From Comamonadaceae bacterium (GTDB lineage: Bacteria; Pseudomonadota; Gammaproteobacteria; Burkholderiales; Burkholderiaceae_C), in assembly GCA_009996515.1 (NCBI GenBank), contig JAACZV010000007.1, positions 89,490 through 153,489 of the forward strand: a stretch of DNA of 64,000 nt, read 5' to 3'. The notes under the pieces were generated by a model. The model did no database searches, was not told the origin of the DNA, and saw only the letters and a program-made list of their open reading frames with translations. A program made the translations under genes and the position numbers. Positions 1-7,902 of this stretch are shown one piece after another; positions within the stretch are counted from its first letter, which is position 1, and every line of letters starts with the position of its first letter.

Positions 1-394
1 CTGGACGCCACGGCCGGACGAGCTCGAGTTCGACGCCATCCGCGCCAGCGGCCCCGGCGGCCAGAACGTCAACAAGGTCAGCAACGCCGTCCACCTGCGC
101 TTCGACATCCGCGCGTCCAGCCTGCCCGAGGCCGTCAAGGCGCGGCTGCTGGCCTGGGCCGACCAGCGCATCACGGCGGACGGCGTCGTCGTCATCAAGG
201 CCCAGGACTCGCGCAGCCTGGAACGCAACCGCGCCGACGCCGTCGCCCGCCTCATCGAGCTGGTGCGGGCCGCGGCCCATGTGCCCAAGGCGAGGCGGGC
301 CACCAAGCCGACCTACGGCTCGCGGCAGCGCCGCCTGGAGGGCAAGGCCAGGCGCGGCAGCATCAAGGCCGGGCGGCGCTCGCCGCTCGAGTAG
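1..394 (+). CDS. arfB: Alternative ribosome-rescue factor ArfB (partial, 5' end outside window)
   Basis: Reading frame 2 is open from the window edge to a TAG at 392-394, giving about 130 C-terminal residues. It carries the release-factor GGQ tripeptide within SGPGGQNVNKV, the peptidyl-tRNA hydrolysis motif. The short length after GGQ and the very basic tail (RRLEGKARRGSIKAGRR) match the ArfB/YaeJ family, which rescues stalled ribosomes by placing the tail in the empty mRNA channel. Full-length class I release factors have long extra domains that are absent here. Only the few N-terminal residues before the domain are missing. It converges on the FAD oxidoreductase 9 bases downstream. Function is from family knowledge; the motif is seen directly. 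Confidence 0.9.
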   Translation, partial: WTPRPDELEFDAIRASGPGGQNVNKVSNAVHLRFDIRASSLPEAVKARLLAWADQRITADGVVVIKAQDSRSLERNRADAVARLIELVRAAAHVPKARRATKPTYGSRQRRLEGKARRGSIKAGRRSPLE

Positions 395-403
395 CGCGGC
401 CCG

Positions 404-1561
404 CTAGATCACATTGGCCTCCCGCAGCGGCCGGCCGTCCAGCAGGCGCTGCGGCGTCAGCGCGTCGATCAGCGGCGCGTCCAGCCCGGCGATCAGCCGG
501 GCCATGGAGTGCCCGACGGCCGGCGACTGCTGCATGCCATGGCCCGAGAAGCCGCAGGCCGTGTAGGCGTTGGCCCAGCCGGGCAGCCGGCCGGCCAGGC
601 CGTTGTGGTCGAAGGCGTTCATCTCGTAATAGCCGGCCCAGGCCGAGCGCAGCCGCAGCGCCTCCAGCGCCGGCACGCGCGCGGCCAGCGTCGGCCACAG
701 CCAGTCCTCGAACAGGCCATGGTCGATGTCGTGCAGCGGCGCGTCGTCGACGTCCACGCCGCGCGGCGGGCCGCCGGCCAGCAGCCGCGCGCCCTCGGTG
801 CGGAACCAGGCGCCGCTGGGGTCGATGACCAGCGGGCAGCCCGGCAGCGCCGCCGGCGTCTCCAGCACGAAGACATCGCGCTTCTTGGCATGCACGGGCA
901 GCGCCAGGCCCAGCGCCCGGCCCAGCGGCGCGCTCCAGGCGCCGGCCGCGATGACGAAGGCGTCGCCACGCAGGCGCGTGCCGTCGGCGCAGCGCAGCGC
1001 GCTCACGCGCCCGGCGCCGGTCTCGAAGCCCACGCCCTCGGCCGGCACGAAGCGCACGCCGCAGGCCTGTGCCTTGCGCCGGAACGCGCGGTGCAGCGCC
1101 GGGCCGTCGAACCAGCCCTCGCCGCTCAGGCCCAGCGAGCCCAGCGCGACATCGTCCACCGCCAGCCAGGGAAAGCGCGCCGCCAGCGCGGCCGGCTCCA
1201 GCAGCGCGACGTCCACGCCCTCGGCGCGCTGCAGCGCATGCAGCTCCCGCAGCGTCGCCGCACCGGCCGCGCCGGCCAGGTAGAGGTAGCCGGGCTCCAC
1301 CAGGCCTATGGCCGGCCGGTCGTCCGGCGTCGCCAGCTCGTCCGCCGCACGGCGCAGGAACTCGACGCTCCAGCGCGACAGCCCCATGTTGACCGGCTGG
1401 GAGAACTGCTGGCGTATGGAGCTCAGCGACAGCGAGCTGGAGGCCTGCGCATAGCTGGGGTCGCGCTCGACGACGGTCACCGCGGCGCCATGGTCGCGGG
1501 CCAGGAAACAGGCGGTGGCGGCGCCCATCACGCCGCCGCCGATGATGATCACTTCCAACAT
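404..1561 (-). CDS. FAD-dependent oxidoreductase, DAO (glycine/D-amino-acid oxidase) family
   Basis: 385 residues from an ATG at 1561 that directly precedes the dinucleotide-binding motif (MLEVIIIGGGVMGAA, GxGxxG at residues 8-13). The acidic end of the Rossmann beta strand follows as VVERD. A second family feature near the C-terminus is the glycine-rich CGFSGHGMQQSP segment, typical of DAO-type enzymes where the flavin is contacted again. Such enzymes oxidise amino acids, sarcosine or related amines; the substrate cannot be read here. An upstream in-frame extension exists but has no domain. It is divergent from the EamA gene with only 18 bases between start codons, so the promoters must overlap the coding ends. 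Confidence 0.85.
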   Translation of the reverse strand: MLEVIIIGGGVMGAATACFLARDHGAAVTVVERDPSYAQASSSLSLSSIRQQFSQPVNMGLSRWSVEFLRRAADELATPDDRPAIGLVEPGYLYLAGAAGAATLRELHALQRAEGVDVALLEPAALAARFPWLAVDDVALGSLGLSGEGWFDGPALHRAFRRKAQACGVRFVPAEGVGFETGAGRVSALRCADGTRLRGDAFVIAAGAWSAPLGRALGLALPVHAKKRDVFVLETPAALPGCPLVIDPSGAWFRTEGARLLAGGPPRGVDVDDAPLHDIDHGLFEDWLWPTLAARVPALEALRLRSAWAGYYEMNAFDHNGLAGRLPGWANAYTACGFSGHGMQQSPAVGHSMARLIAGLDAPLIDALTPQRLLDGRPLREANVI

Positions 1562-1579
1562 GCTGGCAGCATAGAGGGC

Positions 1580-2476
1580 ATGAGCCCCCAGACCCGCCAG
1601 TCCCATCTCGATCCCCGCGCCGTCCTGCTGCTGCTGCTGTGCTGCCTGCTGTGGGGCATCAACCAGGTGGCGGCGAAGGCGGCGCTGACCGAGATCGGCC
1701 CGCTGTGGCAGGCGGGGCTGCGCTCGCTGGCGGGGGGGCTGCTGGTGTGGGCCTGGTCGGCCTGGCGCGGCATCCGGCTGTTCGAGCGCGACGGCAGCCT
1801 GGCCGGCGGCCTGCTGGCCGGCCTGCTGTTTGCCGGCGAGTTCGCCTGCATCTTCGTCGGCCTGCAATACACCAGCGCGTCGCGCATGGTGGTCTTCATC
1901 TACCTGGCGCCCTTCGTCGTCGCGCTGGGCATGCCGTGGATCGCACGCGGCGAGGCGCTGTCGGCGCGGCAGTGGGGGGGCCTGCTGCTGGCCTTCGGCG
2001 CGATGGCGTTCGCGTTCGCGGAGGGCTTCTCGGCGCCGGGCACGCCGCGGCAATGGTGGGGCGACGCGCTAGGCGTGGCCGCCGCCGTGCTGTGGGGCGG
2101 CACCACGCTGGCCATACGCGCCACGCGGCTCAGCGCCGCGCCGGCCGAGAAGACGCTGCTGTACCAGCTGGGCGTGTCGGCGCTGGCGCTGTGCGCCGCG
2201 GCGCTGTTCGCGGGCGAGCCGCTGCCCCTGCACTGGTCGCCGCGCCTCCTGGGCCTGTTCGGCTTCCAGGCCGTCATCGTGACCTTCGCCAGCTACCTGG
2301 CCTGGTTCTGGCTGGTGCGCCATTACGCAGCCACCAAGCTGTCGGTCTTCACGCTGAGCACGCCGCTGTTCGGTCTGCTGGCCGGCGCGCTGCTGCTGGG
2401 CGAGGGCATCAGCGCCCGCCTCGTCGCGGCGCTGGCGGCGCTGGCGGTGGGCATCGTGTTCGTCAACCGGCGCTGA
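1580..2476 (+). CDS. EamA/DMT-superfamily transporter
   Basis: 298 residues, almost entirely hydrophobic, with about ten predicted membrane helices and the internal duplication typical of the drug/metabolite transporter superfamily (EamA repeats, each about 140 residues). The N-terminal helix begins RAVLLLLLCCLLWGINQVAAK and the second repeat begins near GDALGVAAAVLWGGTTLAIRA. The ATG at 1580 was chosen because it leaves a short cytoplasmic N-terminus before helix 1; longer frames upstream run antisense to the oxidoreductase. These proteins usually export amino acids or metabolites across the inner membrane. The substrate is unknown. The divergent arrangement with an amino-acid-oxidase-like gene hints at a shared small-molecule substrate, which is only inference. 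Confidence 0.88.
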   Translation: MSPQTRQSHLDPRAVLLLLLCCLLWGINQVAAKAALTEIGPLWQAGLRSLAGGLLVWAWSAWRGIRLFERDGSLAGGLLAGLLFAGEFACIFVGLQYTSASRMVVFIYLAPFVVALGMPWIARGEALSARQWGGLLLAFGAMAFAFAEGFSAPGTPRQWWGDALGVAAAVLWGGTTLAIRATRLSAAPAEKTLLYQLGVSALALCAAALFAGEPLPLHWSPRLLGLFGFQAVIVTFASYLAWFWLVRHYAATKLSVFTLSTPLFGLLAGALLLGEGISARLVAALAALAVGIVFVNRR

Positions 2477-2544
2477 TGTCGCCGCCGCGCCAGGGCCCGC
2501 CCGCCGCATTGCCTAGACTGTGCGCCCCTACCCAGGAGACCCCC

Positions 2545-3207
2545 ATGATCACGCTCTGCGGCATTCCGCTCTCGAACTACTACAACAAGGTCAAGCTGAC
2601 CCTGCTGGAGAAAGGCATCCCGTTCGACGAGGAGTATGTGAAGACCCATTCCCACGACGAGGCCGTGCTGAGCTGCTCGCCGCTGGGCAAGGTGCCCTTC
2701 ATCAAGACGCCGCAGGGCGCGCTGTGCGAGAGCCAGGTCATCGTCGACTACCTGGAGGCCGCCTACCCCGACACGCCGCGGCTGATGCCGGCCGACCCCT
2801 GGCAGGCCGCCAAGGTGCGCGAGCTCATCACCTATGTGGAGCTGCACCTGGAGCTGGTGGTGCGCGAGCTGTACGCCGAGGCCTTCTTCGGCGGCCAGGT
2901 CAGTGACGGCACCAAGCAGCGCGTGGCCCGCGTGCTGCCCGCCAACATCCAGGCCTTCAAGCGCCTGGCCCGCTTCGGCCCCTACCTGGCCGGCGAGCAG
3001 TTCACGCTGGCCGACTGCGCCGGCTGGGTCAGCCTGCCGCTGGTGGGCATGGCCACCAAGATCATCTACGGCGAAGACCTGCTGCAGGCCGGTGGTGTGG
3101 ACTGGAAGCCCTATGCCAAGCTGATCGGCGAGCGCCCGACGGCGCAGCGGGTCGCCGCCGACCGCAAGGCCGACCAGGAGCGCTCTCTGGCCGCCAACCG
3201 CGCCTGA
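2545..3207 (+). CDS. Glutathione S-transferase family protein
   Basis: 220 residues with an N-terminal thioredoxin-fold GST domain (about residues 1-78: MITLCGIPLSNYYNKVKL, then GKVPFIKTPQGALCESQVIVDYLE, where the cis-Pro and the E-S pair that holds the glutathione gamma-glutamyl group are visible). An all-helical C-terminal domain follows (about 88-215). A purine-rich stretch CAGGAGA sits 8 bases before the ATG. It is cytosolic and likely conjugates glutathione to electrophiles or reduces peroxides; the subclass is not clear. It is followed 10 bases later by the CYTH-CHAD gene and may share its transcript. Confidence 0.85.
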   Translation: MITLCGIPLSNYYNKVKLTLLEKGIPFDEEYVKTHSHDEAVLSCSPLGKVPFIKTPQGALCESQVIVDYLEAAYPDTPRLMPADPWQAAKVRELITYVELHLELVVRELYAEAFFGGQVSDGTKQRVARVLPANIQAFKRLARFGPYLAGEQFTLADCAGWVSLPLVGMATKIIYGEDLLQAGGVDWKPYAKLIGERPTAQRVAADRKADQERSLAANRA

Positions 3208-3217
3208 GGCCACCGCC

Positions 3218-4738
3218 ATGGGCCCTGCCCGGCCGCCCGCCAACGCCCCGAGCGCGGCGCCGGGCGCCGCCCATGTCGAGATCGAGCTGAAGTTCCTCGT
3301 GCCGGCGGCCGCGCTGGCGGCGCTGGCCGCCGAGCTGGCCGGCCGCGGGCAGCCGCGGCGCGTCCAGCTGATCGACGTCTATTTCGACACGCCCGACCTG
3401 CAGCTGGCCCGCGCCGGCCTGGCCTGGCGCATGCGCCGCGAGGGCTCGCGCTGGGTGCAGGGGCTGAAGGCCGCAGGCAGCGGCGCGCTGGCGCGCTTCG
3501 AGCACGAGGTGGTCCGCCCCGATGCCAGCCCCGACCCGCAGGCCCATGCCGAGACGGCGCCCGGCCGGCGCCTGCTGGCCTTGCTGGCCCAGGCCGAGGC
3601 CGTGGGCCCGCGCTGCCAGATCCAGCAGCGCCGCCTGCTGCGCCGCGTACGCACGCAAGGCGCCGTCGTCGACATCGCGCTGGACCAGGGCCGGCTGACG
3701 GCCGGCGCCCAGACGCGCCCGCTGCGCGAGATCGAGTTCGAACTGGTGTCCGGCTCGCCGCTCGCGCTGCTGGGCCTGGCCGAGCGCTGGCGGCGGCGCT
3801 ACGGCCTGGTGCTGGACCCACGCAACAAGGCCCAGCGGGGCCTGGGTCTGGCCGCCGGCCTGGCGGACCCGCCGCTGCGCAAGGCCCAGCCGGCGCGCTA
3901 CGACGCGGACGCCGGCGCGCTGGACGCCTTCGGCGCCATCTGCGACGAATGCCTGGACCATCTGGGCCGCAGCGTCATCGGCCTGGCGGAGGGCGACGCC
4001 GGCCTGCGCGCCGAGCATGTGCACCAGGCGCGCGTAGCCATCCGCCGGCTGCGCAGCGCGCTGCGCGTCTTCCGCGGCTGGGTGCAGGCGCCGCCGGCCG
4101 AGCTGGTGGACGGCCTGCGCACGCTGTTCACCGAGCTGGGCCGCGTGCGCGACGCCGATGTACTGGCCGGCAGCATCGCCGCCGAGCTGCGCCAGGCCGG
4201 CGCGCCGCCGCTGGCCTGGCCCGCCGCGGCCGGCGCGCCTGACCCCGCCGCGCTGGTGCGCAGCGAGGCCACGCAACGCCTGCTGCTGGCCTGGATCGCC
4301 TGGCGCGCCGGCCTGGCGCCGGCCGACCCGCCGCAGCAGGCGCAGCAGGCGCTGAAAGCCCTGGCGCGCCGGCGGCTGCGCCGCTGGCAGCAGGCCTTGG
4401 CCGAGGGCTGCCGCGGCTTCGACGCGCTCGACGCCACGGCCCTGCACCGGCTGCGCAAGCGCGTGAAACGCCAGCGCTATGCGCTGGAGCTGCTGGCGCC
4501 GCTGCTGCCGCCCAAACGCGCGGCGCGCCAGCTGCAGGCACTGGCCGCGGCCCAGCAGGCCCTGGGCGAGATGACCGACCTGGCCACCGCGCACGACCGC
4601 TACCTCGCCCGGGTGGCCGACGACCCGCCCGCCTGGTTCGCCGTCGGCTGGCTGGCGGCCCGCCTTGCCGAGGCGCGCGGGAAGGCGAGCGCCGAGCTGC
4701 TGCGGCTGGGCGCGCTGGAGCCGCTGCCGCGACGTTGA
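3218..4738 (+). CDS. CYTH and CHAD domain-containing protein (inorganic triphosphatase-like)
   Basis: 506 residues. The CYTH domain (about residues 22-210) opens with HVEIELKF, the ExExK signature of the triphosphate tunnel metalloenzymes, and contains alternating acidic/basic strands (LIDVYFDTPDL, RMRREGSRWVQGLKA). The CHAD domain follows (about 225-500) with the conserved histidines and arginines expected for polyphosphate binding (VHQARVAIRRLRSALRVF; LHRLRKRVKRQRYALELL). The same two-domain layout occurs in E. coli YgiF, an inorganic triphosphatase. Expected role: hydrolysis of PPPi, with CHAD binding polyphosphate. Located just after the GST gene. Confidence 0.88.
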   Translation: MGPARPPANAPSAAPGAAHVEIELKFLVPAAALAALAAELAGRGQPRRVQLIDVYFDTPDLQLARAGLAWRMRREGSRWVQGLKAAGSGALARFEHEVVRPDASPDPQAHAETAPGRRLLALLAQAEAVGPRCQIQQRRLLRRVRTQGAVVDIALDQGRLTAGAQTRPLREIEFELVSGSPLALLGLAERWRRRYGLVLDPRNKAQRGLGLAAGLADPPLRKAQPARYDADAGALDAFGAICDECLDHLGRSVIGLAEGDAGLRAEHVHQARVAIRRLRSALRVFRGWVQAPPAELVDGLRTLFTELGRVRDADVLAGSIAAELRQAGAPPLAWPAAAGAPDPAALVRSEATQRLLLAWIAWRAGLAPADPPQQAQQALKALARRRLRRWQQALAEGCRGFDALDATALHRLRKRVKRQRYALELLAPLLPPKRAARQLQALAAAQQALGEMTDLATAHDRYLARVADDPPAWFAVGWLAARLAEARGKASAELLRLGALEPLPRR

Positions 4739-4825
4739 GCGCAGTCACCACCAGCCGAACGGCTCATCCCCCCGAATCTGCAGTCTGTCGCGCCGCGCTA
4801 GGTCGGCGCCCGGGGGCGGAGATAT

Positions 4826-4849
4826 GGTGTGCTACATCAGCAACACACC
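4826..4849. promoter_or_regulatory. Inverted repeat upstream of GntR-ABC operon, probable GntR/YtrA operator
   Basis: GGTGTG (4826-4831) and CACACC (4844-4849) form a perfect 6-bp inverted repeat separated by 12 bases, ending 11 bases before the GntR start codon. YtrA-type GntR regulators commonly autoregulate by binding such repeats at their own promoter. Position and symmetry are seen; binding is inferred. Confidence 0.55.
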
Positions 4850-4860
4850 CCGGAGCGCCC

Positions 4861-5214
4861 ATGACTCCCACCTGGACCGACCAGGCGCCGATCTACCAGC
4901 AGCTGGCCGACCGCCTGGCCGTGCAGCTGCTGGACGGCAGCCCCCCGGAAGGCGAGGCCCTGCCCTCGGTGCGCCAGCTCGCCAGCCAGTACGTCATCAA
5001 CCCGCTGACGGTCACGCGGGCGCTGCAGGCGCTCAGCGACCACGGCCTGATCGAGTCGCGCCGCGGCCTGGGCATGTACGTGATGGCCGGCGCCCGCGAA
5101 CGGCTGCTGCGCCAGGAGCGCGAGCGCTTCCTGCAGAAGGACTGGCCGGCGCTGCGCGCCAGGCTCAAGCGGCTGGGGTTGAATGCCAAGGATCTGAACT
5201 GGGAGTCGACATGA
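4861..5214 (+). CDS. GntR-family transcriptional regulator, YtrA subfamily
   Basis: 117 residues: an N-terminal GntR winged helix (about 10-75, IYQQLADRLAVQLLDG...GEALPSVRQLASQYVINPLTVTRALQALSDHGLIESRRGLGMYV) and only a short helical tail of about 40 residues (ERLLRQERERFLQKDWPALRARLKRLGL). The short tail in place of a ligand-binding domain defines the YtrA subfamily, which typically represses adjacent ABC transporter genes. The start overlaps nothing upstream, and the stop overlaps the ABC ATPase ATG in an ATGA arrangement, so the regulator and transporter are co-translated. An inverted repeat at 4826-4849 is the likely autoregulatory site. Confidence 0.9.
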   Translation: MTPTWTDQAPIYQQLADRLAVQLLDGSPPEGEALPSVRQLASQYVINPLTVTRALQALSDHGLIESRRGLGMYVMAGARERLLRQERERFLQKDWPALRARLKRLGLNAKDLNWEST

Positions 5215-6080
5215 ATCTCATCGAAGCCAAGAACGTCTCGCTGCGCTACGGCAAGAAGACGGCGCTGAACGAGGTCTCCATCAGCGTGCCCAAGGGCCGC
5301 GTCGTGGGCCTGCTGGGCCACAACGGCGCCGGCAAGACCTCGCTGATGAAGGCGCTGGTGGGCCTGCTGCCGGTGCAGGGCGAGATGACGGTGCTGGGCC
5401 TCAAGCCCACGCAGGATCGCCAGAAGCTGCTGGAGCAGCTCAGCTACATCCCCGACGTGGCCGTGCTGCCGCGCTGGGCCCGCGTGCACGAGCTGATCAC
5501 GCTGATGACGCGGCTGCAGCCCAGGTTCTCAGCCGAGCGCGCCCGCGCGCTGCTCAAGCGCACCAGCGTCAGCGAGAACGACAAGGTCAAGAGCCTGTCC
5601 AAGGGCATGGTGGCCCAGACCCATCTGGCGCTGATCGCCGCCATCGACGCCAAGCTGATGATCCTGGACGAGCCGACGCTGGGCCTGGACGTGGTGTCGC
5701 GCAAGAGCTTCTACGAGATGCTGATCGACGAGTGGTGCGACGGCGAGCGCAGCGTGCTGATCTCGACGCACCAGGTGGAGGAGGTGGAGGCGCTGTTGAG
5801 CGACGTCATCATGCTGGACGAGGGCCGCGTGGCGCTGTCCATCAGCCTGGAGGACATCGACCGCCGCTTCGTCGCGCTGAACCACGACCCCGCCGCCGCC
5901 GACGCGATGGCCGCCGCCCACCCGCTGCTGCGCTACCGCGAGCAGGGCCGCACGACCTCGCTGTTCGACGGCACGCCGCCCGAGCACATCAGCAGCCTGG
6001 GCCAGCGCGTGCGGCCCAGCCTGGTCGACCTCTTCATGGCGCTGACCCGCAATCCGGCGCTGAACGGCAAGCAAGCCTGA
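5211..6080 (+). CDS. ABC transporter ATP-binding protein
   Basis: 289 residues. Walker A GHNGAGKTS (about 38-46), Walker B LMILDEP with the catalytic Glu, D-loop LGLD, and H-loop STHQ are intact. The signature motif is unusual: KSLSKGMVAQ instead of LSGGQ, a form seen in YtrB/CcmA-like exporters with a GntR partner. The C-terminal 70 residues after the nucleotide-binding domain carry a small accessory region. It starts within the stop codon of the GntR gene and is followed after 19 bases by the permease. Likely powers a two-subunit exporter; the substrate is unknown. Confidence 0.9.
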   Translation: MNLIEAKNVSLRYGKKTALNEVSISVPKGRVVGLLGHNGAGKTSLMKALVGLLPVQGEMTVLGLKPTQDRQKLLEQLSYIPDVAVLPRWARVHELITLMTRLQPRFSAERARALLKRTSVSENDKVKSLSKGMVAQTHLALIAAIDAKLMILDEPTLGLDVVSRKSFYEMLIDEWCDGERSVLISTHQVEEVEALLSDVIMLDEGRVALSISLEDIDRRFVALNHDPAAADAMAAAHPLLRYREQGRTTSLFDGTPPEHISSLGQRVRPSLVDLFMALTRNPALNGKQA

Positions 6081-6099
6081 ACCCCAAGGAGCACACGCC

Positions 6100-6966
6100 A
6101 TGAACTCCCACATCCCCACCCTGCTGCTGCGCGAATGGATGCAGCACAAGCGCGGCTGGCTGATCACCGCCTTCGCGCCGCCGCTGCTGTTCCTGGCCCT
6201 GCTGCCCTTCGGCCAGGTGCAGGGCATGCCCTCGGAGCACAAGGAACTGGTGGCGCTGGCCATCCTGATGGTCAGCGCCAGCGCCGTGTTCGCGATCTGC
6301 CTGCTGGTGGCGCTGTTCCAGATGCCCGGGCTGGCGCGCCGCGATGTGCAGGACCGCTCCATCGAGTTCTGGCTGTCGCTGCCGGGCCGGCCCAGCGAGA
6401 GCCTGGCGGCCACGGTGCTGGCCCATGCCTGGCTGGCGCCGCTGGGCGGTGCCATCGTCGGCACGCTGTTCGGCCTGCCGATCGCGATGTCGCTGCTGGC
6501 GGCCAAGGGCGGCATGAGCGAGGTGGCCGGCGTGAACTGGGGCGAGGTCGTCGCCGCCGCGCTGCCGCTGCTGCTGCGCGGCCTGGCCGGCACGCTGCCG
6601 CTGCTGCTGTGGCTGACGCCGCTGATCTTCGTGCTGATGGCCGCCTCGGCCTGGCTCAAGCGCCTGGGTGTGCCGGTGGTGCTGGTCGGCGGCCTGGTAA
6701 TCGTGCTGGTGCTGAACCGGGTCTACGACATCGGCTGGCCCATCGAGGCGCTGATCGCCTGGAAATCGCAGCTGAGCCTGGCCATCCTCAACGATGCCCC
6801 CGGCCTGAAGGATGCGCTGATGTCGGACACCAACCTGTGGGTCTGGGCCATGCAGGACTTCGGCCGCGCGCTGGCGCAGCTGGCCTCGCTGCAGTTCCTG
6901 GGCTGGGCCGCCGTGGCGGCCGCGGGCTTCGCGCTGGTGGTGGCGAAGCGCTCGCGGGCCGGTTGA
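6100..6966 (+). CDS. ABC transporter permease (ABC-2-like membrane subunit)
   Basis: 288 residues with six or so hydrophobic segments: about 20-40 (LITAFAPPLLFLALLPF), 50-75 (LVALAILMVSASAVFAICLLVALF), 105-125, 155-185, 190-210 and 265-283. A cytoplasmic loop RRDVQDRSIEFWLSLPGRPSE follows helix 2, typical of ABC-2 permeases. A purine-rich AAGGAG lies 8 bases before the ATG. As the partner of the preceding ATPase it forms the membrane pore. A strong bidirectional terminator follows 20 bases after the stop. The exported substrate cannot be determined. Confidence 0.82.
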   Translation: MNSHIPTLLLREWMQHKRGWLITAFAPPLLFLALLPFGQVQGMPSEHKELVALAILMVSASAVFAICLLVALFQMPGLARRDVQDRSIEFWLSLPGRPSESLAATVLAHAWLAPLGGAIVGTLFGLPIAMSLLAAKGGMSEVAGVNWGEVVAAALPLLLRGLAGTLPLLLWLTPLIFVLMAASAWLKRLGVPVVLVGGLVIVLVLNRVYDIGWPIEALIAWKSQLSLAILNDAPGLKDALMSDTNLWVWAMQDFGRALAQLASLQFLGWAAVAAAGFALVVAKRSRAG

Positions 6967-6986
6967 GCGCGTCCGCCGCCCATGAA

Positions 6987-7008
6987 AAGAGGCCCCGCGG
7001 GGCCTCTT
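6987..7008. terminator. Bidirectional rho-independent-type hairpin
   Basis: A perfect palindrome with 11-base arms (AAGAGGCCCCG / CGGGGCCTCTT) between two convergent genes. Stem ends are A-rich on the left and T-rich on the right, so it can act on both strands, ending the ABC operon on plus and the LitR-diiron operon on minus. Confidence 0.8.
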
Positions 7009-7025
7009 GCGCTGGCGGCGGCGGA

Positions 7026-7889
7026 TCAGGCCTGCGCCAGATCGGAGGCGGACGGCGGCACGATGCGCGCGGCCATTTCCTTGCGGAAGCGGTTGAGCTC
7101 CTGCACCGTCGCGAAGCTGCGGTCCATCAGCAGGCTCATGTTGTGCAGGATGCGCTCGACGACCTTGTTCTCCCACACGCTGTCGAACTGGATCTGCGTG
7201 TCCAGCCAGCGCTCCAGCCACTCGGGGTCGGGCAGGCGGCTCTGGATGGTGTCGCGCGGGAACAGCTTGGCGTTCACGTGCAGGTTGGTGGGGTGCAGGG
7301 CCTGGGCCGTGCGGCGGGCGCTGGCCATCAGCACGCCGACCTTGGCGAAGGCGGCACGCGCCTCGTCGCCGAACTTGGCCATGGCGCGCTTCATGTAGCG
7401 CAGGTAGGCGCCGCCATGGCGGGCCTCGTCGCGCGACAGGGTCTCGTAGATGGCCTTGATGACCGGCTCGGTGTGCCATTCGGCGGCGCGGCGGTACCAG
7501 TGGTTCAGGCGGATCTCACCGCAGAAGTGCAGCATCAGCGTCTCCAGCGCCGGGGCCGGGTCGAAGTCGAAGCGCACCTCGTGCAGCTCGGCCTCGGTGG
7601 GCACCAGGTCGGGGCGGAAGCGCTTCAGGTACTCCATCAGCACCAGGCTGTGCTTCTGCTCCTCGAAGAACCAGACCGACATGAAGGCCGAGAAGTCGCT
7701 GTCCTCGCGGTTGTCGCGCAGGAACATCTCGGTGGCGGGCAGGGCCGACCACTCGGTGATGGCGTTCATCTTGATGGTCTGGGCCTGCTCGTCGGTGAGC
7801 TTGGACGCATCGAACTTGTCCCAGGGGATGTCGCTGTCCATGTTCCAGCGCACGGCTTCGAGTTGCTTGAACAGTTCGGGGTAAAGCAT
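7026..7889 (-). CDS. Ferritin-like diiron protein (acyl-ACP-desaturase-like fold)
   Basis: 287 residues, helical, with a complete diiron signature: E46, E77xxH80 (EEQKH), E125 (CGEIRLNHWY) and E155xxH158 (DEARH). Two Glu plus two ExxH motifs is the layout of ferritin-like oxidases, ribonucleotide reductase R2 and stearoyl-ACP desaturases; the length fits the latter two better than bacterioferritin (about 160 residues). It begins 13 bases after the stop of the LitR-type regulator on the same strand, so the two are probably one transcript. In that context a lipid-modifying oxidase/desaturase or an oxidative-stress role is plausible. The reaction is not established. Confidence 0.75.
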   Translation of the reverse strand: MLYPELFKQLEAVRWNMDSDIPWDKFDASKLTDEQAQTIKMNAITEWSALPATEMFLRDNREDSDFSAFMSVWFFEEQKHSLVLMEYLKRFRPDLVPTEAELHEVRFDFDPAPALETLMLHFCGEIRLNHWYRRAAEWHTEPVIKAIYETLSRDEARHGGAYLRYMKRAMAKFGDEARAAFAKVGVLMASARRTAQALHPTNLHVNAKLFPRDTIQSRLPDPEWLERWLDTQIQFDSVWENKVVERILHNMSLLMDRSFATVQELNRFRKEMAARIVPPSASDLAQA

Positions 7890-7902
7890 GGCGGATCCTT
7901 GT

